64,000 nucleotides of DNA. Source: Pyxidicoccus xibeiensis (lineage in GTDB: Bacteria > Myxococcota > Myxococcia > Myxococcales > Myxococcaceae). Positions 16,943 to 24,669 of the stretch are shown piece by piece (positions within the stretch are counted from its first letter, which is position 1; each line of letters begins with the position of its first letter). The notes below the pieces were generated by a model, which ran no database searches, had not been told where the DNA came from, and was given only the letters and a program-made list of their open reading frames with translations. The position numbers were made by a program, and so were the translations under genes. The stretch spans positions 186,001 to 250,000 of the forward strand of contig NZ_JAJVKV010000001.1 in the NCBI RefSeq assembly GCF_024198175.1, given 5' to 3'.

Positions 16943-18208
16943 CTACTTGCCGAGCGCCACGCGCAGCAGCACGGGCGGGCGCAGGCGCTCCAGCGGCGGC
17001 AGCGCTCCGTCGGGGCCCACGTCACGCACGTAGCTGTTGGCGATGTAGACGAAGTGCCCGCCCGCCACGGTGCCGGTGGTGGGCGTGTCGAAGAGCGGGT
17101 TGCTGCCCTCGAGCACCTCCACTCGCTCCACCTGATCCGCGTCCCCGCCCAGGTGGAAGCGGACGATGCGCCCCCGGCCGATGCCGCTCTGCACGGCGAC
17201 CAGGGAGGAGCCATGCGCGGAGAGCCCGTCCACGCCGCCCAGCGTCGCTCCGGCCGGAGCCTTCACGCGCGTCACGGCGCCAGACGCCGGGTCCACGCGC
17301 ACGAGGCCCGTGTAGTGCGCCACGTACAGCCGCGCGCCGTCCTCCGAGAGGGCGATGCCGTTGGGGTAGATGAGCGTCCTCTCGGGCACCAGCGGCGTGA
17401 GCGACCCGGCGCCCGCGCGGAGCACCCGGACTCCGCCGGCCTCGCTGTCGGTGACGAAGACGTCTCCGTTGGCGCTGATGGCCAGGTCGTTGAGCAGGTG
17501 CGCCCCTGGCTGGCCATCCAGCGTCACCTTGCGCAGTAGCGCGCCGGTGCGCAGGTCGTACTGGAAGAGGCCGGTGCGCCCGCGCTCCGCCTCGGCGATG
17601 CCCTTCCCTCCGGCGGCGGCCTGACTGGCCACCCAGAGGTGCCGGCGCGTGGCGTCCACCTTCAGGCCGAGCACACTCCAGAGGCCATCACGCGCCTCGG
17701 GGATGAAGTCGCGCACACGGCCGTCCTTCTCCACCGCGACCACCTTGCGCAGGCGGATGCTGCCGATGAAGAAGGTGCCTGTCTCCGAGTCCCAGGCAAT
17801 GCCCTCGGGGATGAAGTCGCGCTCGGAGAGGGTGAAGGCCGGCTCGCTGGCGAACACCTTCGCCTCGCGAGCGGCGATGCGGCCGGCCACCTCGCGGAAC
17901 TCCGGCGTGGCGCTCCAGGCCTTGAAGTCCTTGGGCTCCGGCGCGTGGTCCCATTGCAGGGCGTCCAGCTTCTGGAGCCACTGCAGGGCCTGGGCGCCTT
18001 CGCCGCGCTCGGCGTGGCGCGAGGCCACGGCATAGAGCAGCACCCGGTTCTCCGGGTCGGCCTTCGACAGCTGCGTGAGTCCCTGGAGGAGGGGGTCGGC
18101 CGCGGGCGCGGGCACCTGCGCGGCGGGCGCGGTGGGCGCCGTGGTGCGGCAAGCGGGGGCGGAGAGGAGCAGGAACAGGAGCGCGCTTCGGAGCGTCGGG
18201 GCGTTCAT
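16943..18208 (-). CDS. SMP-30/gluconolactonase-like beta-propeller lipoprotein
   Basis: Lipoprotein of 421 residues: the signal peptide ends in the lipobox LSAPAC. Residues 35-125 look helical and TPR-like (KADPENRVLLYAVASRHAERG). From about residue 130 the protein is a beta-propeller of the SMP-30/LRE type, with repeated segments such as DFIPEGIAWDSETGTFFIGS, LNDLAISANGDVFVTDSE and YPNGIALSEDGARLYVAHY. Family members are lactonases or ligand-binding proteins, and the substrate here cannot be inferred. The gene is single and faces away from the hypothetical gene downstream. Confidence 0.8.
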   Translation of the reverse strand: MNAPTLRSALLFLLLSAPACRTTAPTAPAAQVPAPAADPLLQGLTQLSKADPENRVLLYAVASRHAERGEGAQALQWLQKLDALQWDHAPEPKDFKAWSATPEFREVAGRIAAREAKVFASEPAFTLSERDFIPEGIAWDSETGTFFIGSIRLRKVVAVEKDGRVRDFIPEARDGLWSVLGLKVDATRRHLWVASQAAAGGKGIAEAERGRTGLFQYDLRTGALLRKVTLDGQPGAHLLNDLAISANGDVFVTDSEAGGVRVLRAGAGSLTPLVPERTLIYPNGIALSEDGARLYVAHYTGLVRVDPASGAVTRVKAPAGATLGGVDGLSAHGSSLVAVQSGIGRGRIVRFHLGGDADQVERVEVLEGSNPLFDTPTTGTVAGGHFVYIANSYVRDVGPDGALPPLERLRPPVLLRVALGK

Positions 18209-18326
18209 CGTCGACCTGGGCAGGAGTCGCGGCGCGACGGGCTTTGGGGTGTGGGACGCCGCTCAACACGCGAGGCGCTGAAACGTTCCCATCACCTCGT
18301 CAGCCCTGGTGCTACGGCACGCCGGC

Positions 18327-18974
18327 TCATGTGCCGATGCGCGCGACCAGCGCACCGCGCACCGACTGGGCGATGGCGCGTGCGTTCGGGGACAGCTCCT
18401 CGGGCAGCCAGTAGTAGAGGACCCGGCCGTCGGTCTCCACGTGCGCGCGCAGGAAGGTGAGCCCGCCCGTCTCGGCGCGCTCGGGGCTCTTCGGCAGGCA
18501 GCGCCTGCACAGGCACGGCAGCTTCGCGTGCTCTTCGTGCGCGGTGAGGTTGGTGGGGCCGCTCAGGAGGCCATCGCCGCCCGCCGCCTGGAGGAACAGG
18601 GCCACGTCCGCGGCGGACAGGGCTCGCGGCGTCTGGAGGGACATGCCCAGTGCGCCCTTCGCGGCCTGGAGACCCTTGCCGGACTCGAAGCGAATCTGGG
18701 GGATGAGGCCCGTGAGGTCCGTGATGGGGATGCGGTTGGGCCGGCCGAGCCAGCCATCATCGTCCTGCCGGAGCCCTTCGAGCACGGCGACCAGCCACAG
18801 CTCCTCGTTGGGCGGACGCACGGTGACGAGGAACAGGCGCCCGCCCGAGGCCAGCGGCGCCAGGTGCTTGCTGTTGCTGCGGTACCGGTCCGAGGCGAGC
18901 ACGTCGCCGGGCTTCTTGCCGGCCGCTTCCTTCTCGAACACCGCCTTGCTGATGATGGCCAGCATGTCGGGCAT
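18327..18974 (-). CDS. Hypothetical protein with C-terminal CxC-x2-C cluster
   Basis: Protein of 215 residues, not recognised. It begins MPDMLAIISKAVFEKEA, has a middle section likely to be a beta-sheet domain (RLFLVTVRPPNEELWLVAVLEGL), and carries a CLCRRC cluster near residue 160 that could bind zinc. The last 40 residues contain VLYYWLPEELSP. The start is uncertain: Met at 18974 or 18965, neither with a clear ribosome site. It is divergent from the HEAT/AKR gene, whose ATG is only 37 bp away, so the two share a very short promoter region. Confidence 0.62.
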   Translation of the reverse strand: MPDMLAIISKAVFEKEAAGKKPGDVLASDRYRSNSKHLAPLASGGRLFLVTVRPPNEELWLVAVLEGLRQDDDGWLGRPNRIPITDLTGLIPQIRFESGKGLQAAKGALGMSLQTPRALSAADVALFLQAAGGDGLLSGPTNLTAHEEHAKLPCLCRRCLPKSPERAETGGLTFLRAHVETDGRVLYYWLPEELSPNARAIAQSVRGALVARIGT

Positions 18975-19011
18975 GTCGCGGAGTGTAACAGGGGACGTAG
19001 AGTCCGCGGCA

Positions 19012-22000
19012 ATGCGCGACCTGGACCCCGCCCTGGTGCGGTTGCTCGATGAAGACGTCACGGTGCGGCGCGAGACGGTGGGTGACGTCGACACCTCCGC
19101 GCTTCCGGGACGCTACGCCCTGCGGCAGGCCCTGCTCGCGGACGAGGACGCGGAGGTCCGCGCCACGGCGGCGCAGCGGCTCGGTGGGACGCGGGACTCG
19201 CGCTTCACGCAGGCGCTGCTGGATGCGCTCTCCGACCCGATGCCGCTGGTGAGGGACAGGGCGTGGCGCGCGCTCGCTCGGCTGGGTGCGAAGGCGCTGC
19301 TGTCTCAGGCCGTGCGTGCGGTGCGTGAGGAGCCCGTGTGGTGGGTGCGCCGGGCGGTGGTGCGGGCCTCGGCCTCGGTGGCGGGCGCGGGTGCGCTGGA
19401 GGTGCTGCTCGGCGCGCTGGAGGACCCGTTCTGGCGCGTGCGACACGCGGCGGTGCAGGCGCTGGCGTGGATTGGGGCGGGGGATGCCGAGGTCCAGGAG
19501 CGTGTGCGGCGGTGGGCGGAGTCCGTGTCCCATGGGCCCGTGCGCTCGGCGGTGGCGTGGCTCGAGGCCGCGTGGAGTGAGGCGAGACCCACGCACGGAG
19601 GGGCTCCGCTGGCGATGGAGCTGCATCCGCTCGCGGAGACCTCGCAAGGCGGGGCGCTGAGTGGAGCTGTCGCGGCCACGGAGCGCGCTCCGCTTGCGGA
19701 GACCTCGCGCGGTGGAGAGCCACCGGACACGAAACAGCCTCCACTCGTGGAGCTCCCTTCGGGGCAGCTGCCATCCCTGGAGCGCGGGGATTCACTCGGC
19801 AACGAGGACCCAGCGGTGACCACCGCGCGGCTGGAGGCAACGCCCGCCTCGACGCTCTCCGCCCGCGAGCTGGTGGAGTGGCTGGGCGATCCGCATGAGC
19901 CCTTGCGGCACCTCGCGCGGCGCCGGCTCCGTGAGCGGAAGGACCCGGAGGCCCTGCTCCTGGCGATGCGCTGGCTGGATGAGCCTCGCGTGCCGCATGC
20001 AGCGGAGGAGGCCCGCACGCTGCTGGAGCGCATCGACGTGGAGGACGTCGAGCTCGCGTCCCGAATCCTCGAGGGGACACCCCGCCCGGGCGCCGTGGCG
20101 TGGGCCTCGCGCGTGGCGGTCCGCAGAGGCCATGCGGGACTCGTGGAGCGCGTCCGCCTCCTCCTGCGCCACCCGGAGCCCGCGCTGCGACGCGCGGCGC
20201 TGTCCGGCCTCGTCTACGACCCGGACAGCCTCGATGAGGTGCTGGAGGCGCTCGAAGACCCGGATGAAACGGTGCGCGAGGAGGTCCTCGCCGCGTGGCA
20301 GCGCAGGCCTCCGGCGCAGTCCACCGCGGAGGCCTTCGCCCTGGCGCTGGCGGCCTTCGCGCCTCGTGCCTCCACGGCCCGCGAGCGACGCGCCGTCGCG
20401 ATGGCGGCCGTGTTCCTGGAGGACGCGGAGCTGCTCTTCCACGCGGCACGCGATGAGGACCCGGCCGTGCGCGCGGTGGCCCTGCGGGCCCTGTCCACGC
20501 TGGACCTGCTCACGGAGGCCGAGCGCGAGGAGGCCGCCACACACGAAGACCCGTGGCTCCGCGCCGCGGTGCTCGACGCGGCGTCCGCACCCCGAGCCTG
20601 CATGGAGGACCCGGATCCGACCTTGCGCCGGACGGCACTGGAGCTGCTGCGCGCCTGGCGCCGTCACACTGGGGACACAGCGAACCTGCTCACCGCCGTC
20701 CTCGCCTGCACCCACGCTCCGGACCCGTGGCTTCGCGCCCGCGCCGCCGAGCTGCTCGCGCCTTCACGCAGCCGCGAAGAGCTCCGTGCCCTCCTCCGCC
20801 TGTCACTCGACGCCGCCCCCATGATTCGCGCCGCCGCGGCCTCCTCGCTGGAGTCCTGCGACACGCTCGACGCACTCCTCGACGACCTCCTGCACGGCCC
20901 CACGCCGGAGCCCGACGAAGACCTGCGCACCTCTGCCTGGACGTGGCGCCTGCGCCTCGCGGACGCCTCCGCCTTCGACCAGCTCCGCACCGCCCTGCTC
21001 GCCAACACCGAGCCCGCGCGCGTCGTCTCGCACCTCGACGCCCTCACGCTCGTCTTCCCCGACGAGCTCCTCGCCTCCGAGCCCGCCCTCGCCCTCCGCC
21101 GCCCCACGCGCGCTCCCCAGCAGCGAACACCAGCGCCACCCCGCCCCGCCGTGCCACCTCGCGCCTCCTCGCGCCCGCTCGGCACCACGGGCCTGCACGT
21201 CTCGCCCCTCGTCCTCTCCGGCGCGCACCTCACCTCCACCCAGCCCTTCTTCGAGGCGCACGAGGCCGGCCTCACCACCTTCTTCTGGGAGCCGCGCTAC
21301 GCTGCGCTCACCCAGTTCCTCCAGAACCGCAGACAGCAGCGCAGCGGGCTCGTCGTCGTCGCCGGCAGCTACCACTCGGGCCCTTCCGCCCTCCGGCGCG
21401 ACGTGGAGTCCGCCCTCCGCCGGCTGCGCACCTCGTGGCTGGACGTCTTCCTCCTCTTCTGGGTCCGCTCCCCCGAGCGCCTCTCCGACGAGGACTTCAC
21501 CGCCCTGGAGCAGCTGCGCACCGAGGGCAAGCTGCGCGCCTTCGGCTTCTCCACCCACCTTCGCGACCTCGCCCGCGACGCGCTCACCCGCCACCCGTGG
21601 CCCGTCGTGATGACCCGCCACAGCGCCGCGCACCCCGGCCCGGAGGCTTCCTTCCTCCCCGAAGCCCACGCGCGCGGCACCGGCGTGCTCACCTTCACCG
21701 CCACCTGCTACGGCCGCCTCCTCCAGCCCGCGCCCGGCACGCCCCCCGACGCGGTGCTGCCCACCGCCGTGGACTGCTACCGCTACTCCCTCTCCCAGCC
21801 CGGAGTCAGCGCGTGCCTCACCGCACCACGCAGCCGCCGCGAGCTGCACCACAACCTGGAGGTGCTCGCCCGCCCGTACCTGGAGCCGGACGCCCTGCCC
21901 GCCATGCGCGTCCACGGTGAGCGCGTGCGCGCCCGGAGCCGCCAGCTGGACAGCCTCGTGCGCCGCGCCCCGGGAGGCCCGCGTGACGCCCTGCTCGCCC

Positions 22001-22050
22001 TGCTGGAAGAGGACGGGCCGCCCGACGCCGGAGACCTTTCTTCCCCATGA
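19012..22050 (+). CDS. HEAT-repeat protein fused to a degenerate aldo/keto reductase domain
   Basis: Protein of 1012 residues. Residues 1-180 and about 280-690 consist of HEAT-type helical repeats (DPMPLVRDRAWRALARLG, DEDPAVRAVALRALSTL, DPWLRARAAELL). They are separated by a low-complexity linker with repeated PLAETSxGG units. Residues 720-1000 match an aldo/keto reductase (RPLGTTGLHVSPLVLSG, ALEQLRTEGKLRAFGFST). Two catalytic positions appear lost: LLHxP reads LLFWVRSP, and the strand that normally ends in the catalytic Lys reads VVVAGS. It is therefore probably a non-enzymatic or altered domain. The gene ends 24 bp before the retron a1 repeat, so it may be transcribed together with the retron. 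HEAT repeats often hold protein or nucleic-acid partners. Confidence 0.82.
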   Translation: MRDLDPALVRLLDEDVTVRRETVGDVDTSALPGRYALRQALLADEDAEVRATAAQRLGGTRDSRFTQALLDALSDPMPLVRDRAWRALARLGAKALLSQAVRAVREEPVWWVRRAVVRASASVAGAGALEVLLGALEDPFWRVRHAAVQALAWIGAGDAEVQERVRRWAESVSHGPVRSAVAWLEAAWSEARPTHGGAPLAMELHPLAETSQGGALSGAVAATERAPLAETSRGGEPPDTKQPPLVELPSGQLPSLERGDSLGNEDPAVTTARLEATPASTLSARELVEWLGDPHEPLRHLARRRLRERKDPEALLLAMRWLDEPRVPHAAEEARTLLERIDVEDVELASRILEGTPRPGAVAWASRVAVRRGHAGLVERVRLLLRHPEPALRRAALSGLVYDPDSLDEVLEALEDPDETVREEVLAAWQRRPPAQSTAEAFALALAAFAPRASTARERRAVAMAAVFLEDAELLFHAARDEDPAVRAVALRALSTLDLLTEAEREEAATHEDPWLRAAVLDAASAPRACMEDPDPTLRRTALELLRAWRRHTGDTANLLTAVLACTHAPDPWLRARAAELLAPSRSREELRALLRLSLDAAPMIRAAAASSLESCDTLDALLDDLLHGPTPEPDEDLRTSAWTWRLRLADASAFDQLRTALLANTEPARVVSHLDALTLVFPDELLASEPALALRRPTRAPQQRTPAPPRPAVPPRASSRPLGTTGLHVSPLVLSGAHLTSTQPFFEAHEAGLTTFFWEPRYAALTQFLQNRRQQRSGLVVVAGSYHSGPSALRRDVESALRRLRTSWLDVFLLFWVRSPERLSDEDFTALEQLRTEGKLRAFGFSTHLRDLARDALTRHPWPVVMTRHSAAHPGPEASFLPEAHARGTGVLTFTATCYGRLLQPAPGTPPDAVLPTAVDCYRYSLSQPGVSACLTAPRSRRELHHNLEVLARPYLEPDALPAMRVHGERVRARSRQLDSLVRRAPGGPRDALLALLEEDGPPDAGDLSSP

Positions 22051-22074
22051 AGGATGTGGTCAGCTTCACCGCGA

Positions 22075-22087
22075 CTCCTGGGGCCGC
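22075..22087 (+). repeat. Retron a1 repeat
   Basis: CTCCTGGGGCCGC, the exact reverse complement of 22216-22228. In retron RNA this pairing closes the folded template and places the branching G beside the duplex end. Confidence 0.8.
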
Positions 22088-22215
22088 GTGCAGCCAGCCT
22101 TCCGTCCGCGATGTCACGTCGCGGCTGCCTGTGACTCCCATTGAAGGACGAAGCGGCACGAGGTCCGCCTGGCGGGCCTCCCCAGACCTCGTCCGCCTCT
22201 GCCGTGCAGGTGGCG

Positions 22216-22228
22216 GCGGCCCCAGGAG
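22216..22228 (+). repeat. Retron a2 repeat
   Basis: GCGGCCCCAGGAG, the exact reverse complement of a1. It lies 33 bp upstream of the reverse transcriptase start codon, the normal order for retrons (a1, msr, msd, a2, RT). Confidence 0.8.
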
Positions 22229-22261
22229 CCTGCAGTCCCCGCGCGCTGTCGGAGCCCTGGA

Positions 22262-23677
22262 ATGGACCTCGTAGGCCTCCTCCTCGAGCTGAAGCCCCTG
22301 CTGGCCGACCCCGAGAAGCACTTCGACACCATCGTCGACCTGCTGGAGTCCCACCAGGGCCTCGCCGAGTACGAGGTCGCCCGCTTCTACGTCAGCCGCA
22401 CCTGGCTGGAGCCCGTCGCGCGCCGCCTCAAGAGCCCCGACCCTCGCGAGCGGCTCCAGGCCGTGCGCCTCATCCCCCTGCTCTTCGCCCGCGCCAGCGC
22501 CGCCGGCCAGCTGCGCCGCCGCGTGAAGGACCCGGACTCGCGCGTGTCCGCCCATGCCCGCGCCGCCGTGAAGCGCCTGGGCCTCGCCGACGTCGCCCCG
22601 CCCGACCGCCGCGTCGAGCCACCCGACTACGTGGGCTCCTCCGCCGTCGGTGGATGGAACCCCACCGGCTGGAACTTCGGCCTCTTCCCCAGCCTGCGCG
22701 GGCCCGTGCGGCGCAAGCCTCCCTCCACCGGCCCCCTGCCCGAGCTCAAGACCCGCGCGGACGTGGCGAAGCTCGTCGGCGTGCCGGTGAAGGAGCTGGA
22801 CGCGCTCATGCGCCCGGGCGCCGAGGCCGGCTCCGGCTACGTGGAGTTCGACGCGCCCAAGCGCTCCGGCGGCCTCCGCCGCATCTGCGCCCCGCGCCAG
22901 AAGCTGAAGACGGCCCAGCGCGCCATCCTCGACGGCATCCTCCAGCACCTGCCCACGCACCCCGCCGTGCACGGCTTCGTCGCCGGGCGCTCCACCGTGA
23001 CGAACGCAACCCCGCACGTGGGCGCCACGGTGGTGGTGCGCGTGGACGTGGAGGACTTCTTCCCCACCGTGCACTACCGCCGCGTGAAGGGCCTCTTCGA
23101 GGCGCACGGCTACGGTGACGAGGTGGCCTCCACGCTCGCCGGCCTCACCACGTGGCGGCCGCGCCTTCCCGACGGCACCGTGGCGTGGCCCGGCGTGCTG
23201 CCCCAGGGCGCACCCACGTCGCCCGCCATCGCCAACCTCGTCTGCCGCCGCATGGACGCGCGCCTCACCGCGCTGGCGAAGAAGGCGGGCGCGAAGTACA
23301 CGCGCTACGCGGACGACCTGTCCTTCTCCTTCCAGCAGCCCCCCGAGCGCCTCGGCCGCTTCCTCTGGTGGGTCAACGCCATCCTCCAGCAGGAGGGCTT
23401 CTCGGAGAACGGCGCCAAGCGCCGCGTCATGCGCCAGGGTGGGCGCCAGCGGGTGACGGGCCTCACCGTCAACCAGCAGGTCTCCATCCCCCGCGAGGAC
23501 CGCCGCCGCTTCAAGGCCATCCTCGCCAACTGCCGCCAGCACGGCGTGGAGTCCCAGGCGCGCGGCCGGCCGGACTTCCCGGCGTGGCTGGAGGGCTATG
23601 CCGCCTACGTGCGCATGGTGCACCCGGAGCTGGGGGAGCGCTGGCAGCGCGAGGTGAAGGAGCTGCTCGCGAGATGA
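22262..23677 (+). CDS. Retron reverse transcriptase with N-terminal HEAT-like region
   Basis: Reverse transcriptase of 471 residues. Residues 45-108 are HEAT-like (RLKSPDPRERLQAVRLIPLL, VKDPDSRVSAHARAAVKRL). The polymerase follows: HGFVAGRS at 237-244, the retron-specific NAxxH as N248-ATP-H252, first catalytic Asp in VDVEDFFP (D262), QGAPTSPAIANL at 315-326, YADD at 349-352, and the retron VTG at 398-400. The polymerase part resembles M. xanthus retron enzymes as I remember them. GGAG before the ATG supports the start. It would copy the msd RNA into branched msDNA. The stop overlaps the next ATG by 4 bp. Retrons are widely known as anti-phage defence units with a partner effector. Confidence 0.92.
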   Translation: MDLVGLLLELKPLLADPEKHFDTIVDLLESHQGLAEYEVARFYVSRTWLEPVARRLKSPDPRERLQAVRLIPLLFARASAAGQLRRRVKDPDSRVSAHARAAVKRLGLADVAPPDRRVEPPDYVGSSAVGGWNPTGWNFGLFPSLRGPVRRKPPSTGPLPELKTRADVAKLVGVPVKELDALMRPGAEAGSGYVEFDAPKRSGGLRRICAPRQKLKTAQRAILDGILQHLPTHPAVHGFVAGRSTVTNATPHVGATVVVRVDVEDFFPTVHYRRVKGLFEAHGYGDEVASTLAGLTTWRPRLPDGTVAWPGVLPQGAPTSPAIANLVCRRMDARLTALAKKAGAKYTRYADDLSFSFQQPPERLGRFLWWVNAILQQEGFSENGAKRRVMRQGGRQRVTGLTVNQQVSIPREDRRRFKAILANCRQHGVESQARGRPDFPAWLEGYAAYVRMVHPELGERWQREVKELLAR

Positions 23678-24648
23678 GCACGTACGAAGACCTGCTGGAG
23701 CGCATCGCCGCCGAGCCCGCCAGCAACGCGGCGCGGCTGGTCTGCGCGGACGTCCTCGCCGAGTCCGACGCCGAGCGCGCCGAGCTCATCCACGCCCAGG
23801 TGTCGCTGAGCGAGCGGGTGAACCCCGCGCGCCGGCAGGAGCTCAAGCGCCGCGTGGAGGTGCTGCTGCACACCCGCGGCCCTGGCTGGCTCGAGCCCCT
23901 GCTCGACGCACAGGCCCGCGAGCCGCGCTTCCAGCGGGGCTTCGTGGAGGAGCTGGACATCACCGAGGAGCAGCTGGCCGCGCACGGGCAGGCGCTGTTC
24001 GCACGCGAGCCGCTGTACCGGCTGTCGGTGCGCACGCGGGACGGACGCGGGCTGACGCTCGCCGCCGCGCAGCCCTGGTTCTCCCGCGTCCGCTGGCTCC
24101 GGCTGGAGGGCAAGGGCCTGGCCGCCGAGGTGAAGGCCCTCGCCTCCTCGCCGCAGGTCGCGAAGCTGGAGGGGATGGCGCTGGACGGCGCCGGCACCGA
24201 GGCGCTCCAGGCGCTGGCGGGCGCGAAGGCGCTGACGGGCCTGCGCTCCCTCAACCTCTCCAGCACCGACCTGTCCGACGACGCGGTCGCGGTGCTCGCC
24301 AGCGGGACGCTGCCGCTGGAGCGCCTCTACCTGTCCGGCACCGGCCTGTCCGACGAGGGCGCCCAGGCGCTGTCGAAGGCGAAGGGGCTGTCCACGCTGA
24401 AGGTGCTGGCCCTCAACCGCAACGCCCTCTCCGACGAGGGCGCGCAGGCGCTCGCGAAGAGCAAGGGGCTCAACGCCCTGGAGTGGCTGGAGCTGTCGCG
24501 CAACGAGCTCAGCGAGGAGGGCGCGCTCGCGTTCCGCTCCGCCAAGGCGCTGCCGGGCCTGAAGCGCCTGGAGCTGCAGGGCATGGGGCTGGATGACGAC
24601 ACGCTGGGGCCGCTGCGCAAGCGGCTCGGCGCGGGGCTGCGCCTCTGA
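23674..24648 (+). CDS. Leucine-rich-repeat protein with TIGR02996 N-terminal domain
   Basis: Protein of 324 residues translationally coupled to the reverse transcriptase (ATGA overlap). Residues 1-48 match the TIGR02996 repeat-companion domain (YEDLLERIAAEPASNAARLV, CADVLAESD). Residues 140-320 hold about six RNI-like leucine-rich repeats (LRSLNLSSTDLSDDA, LERLYLSGTGLSDEGAQAL, LKVLALNRNALSDEGAQAL). There is no signal peptide or membrane segment, so it is probably cytoplasmic. The coupling suggests that it works with the retron, perhaps as an accessory or effector. That is inference, because LRR proteins of this type are also common as stand-alone genes in myxobacteria. Confidence 0.82.
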   Translation: MSTYEDLLERIAAEPASNAARLVCADVLAESDAERAELIHAQVSLSERVNPARRQELKRRVEVLLHTRGPGWLEPLLDAQAREPRFQRGFVEELDITEEQLAAHGQALFAREPLYRLSVRTRDGRGLTLAAAQPWFSRVRWLRLEGKGLAAEVKALASSPQVAKLEGMALDGAGTEALQALAGAKALTGLRSLNLSSTDLSDDAVAVLASGTLPLERLYLSGTGLSDEGAQALSKAKGLSTLKVLALNRNALSDEGAQALAKSKGLNALEWLELSRNELSEEGALAFRSAKALPGLKRLELQGMGLDDDTLGPLRKRLGAGLRL

Positions 24649-24669
24649 CAGCCCCGCGGCCCCCGCGCT

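Larger units (their letters stand above)
22075..22228 (+). ncRNA. Retron msr-msd RNA template
   Basis: Non-coding template of a retron. The ends are a perfect 13-bp inverted repeat (a1 22075-22087, a2 22216-22228). The msr part has an AGC motif just after a1 (22092-22094, repeated at 22096-22098), a candidate site for the branching G, and a hairpin CCGCGA-tgtcacg-TCGCGG at 22106-22124. The msd part has a long hairpin with ACGAGGTC (22158-22165) and GACCTCGT (22185-22192). The 128 nt between the repeats suggest a short msDNA, about the scale of Mx65 rather than Mx162. The reverse transcriptase gene starts 33 bp after a2. The branch point and cDNA end are inferred, not seen. Confidence 0.78.

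Noticed and set aside
22159..22192. ACGAGGTC/GACCTCGT hairpin as a transcription terminator after the HEAT gene
   Set aside because: It lies between the a1 and a2 repeats, has no U-tract and fits the msd stem. A terminator here would cut the retron RNA before the polymerase gene.
22262..23677. Reverse transcriptase as part of a group II intron or diversity-generating retroelement
   Set aside because: No maturase or endonuclease domain, no intron RNA domain V-like end and no template/variable repeat were seen. NAxxH, VTG and the a1/a2 repeat instead identify a retron.
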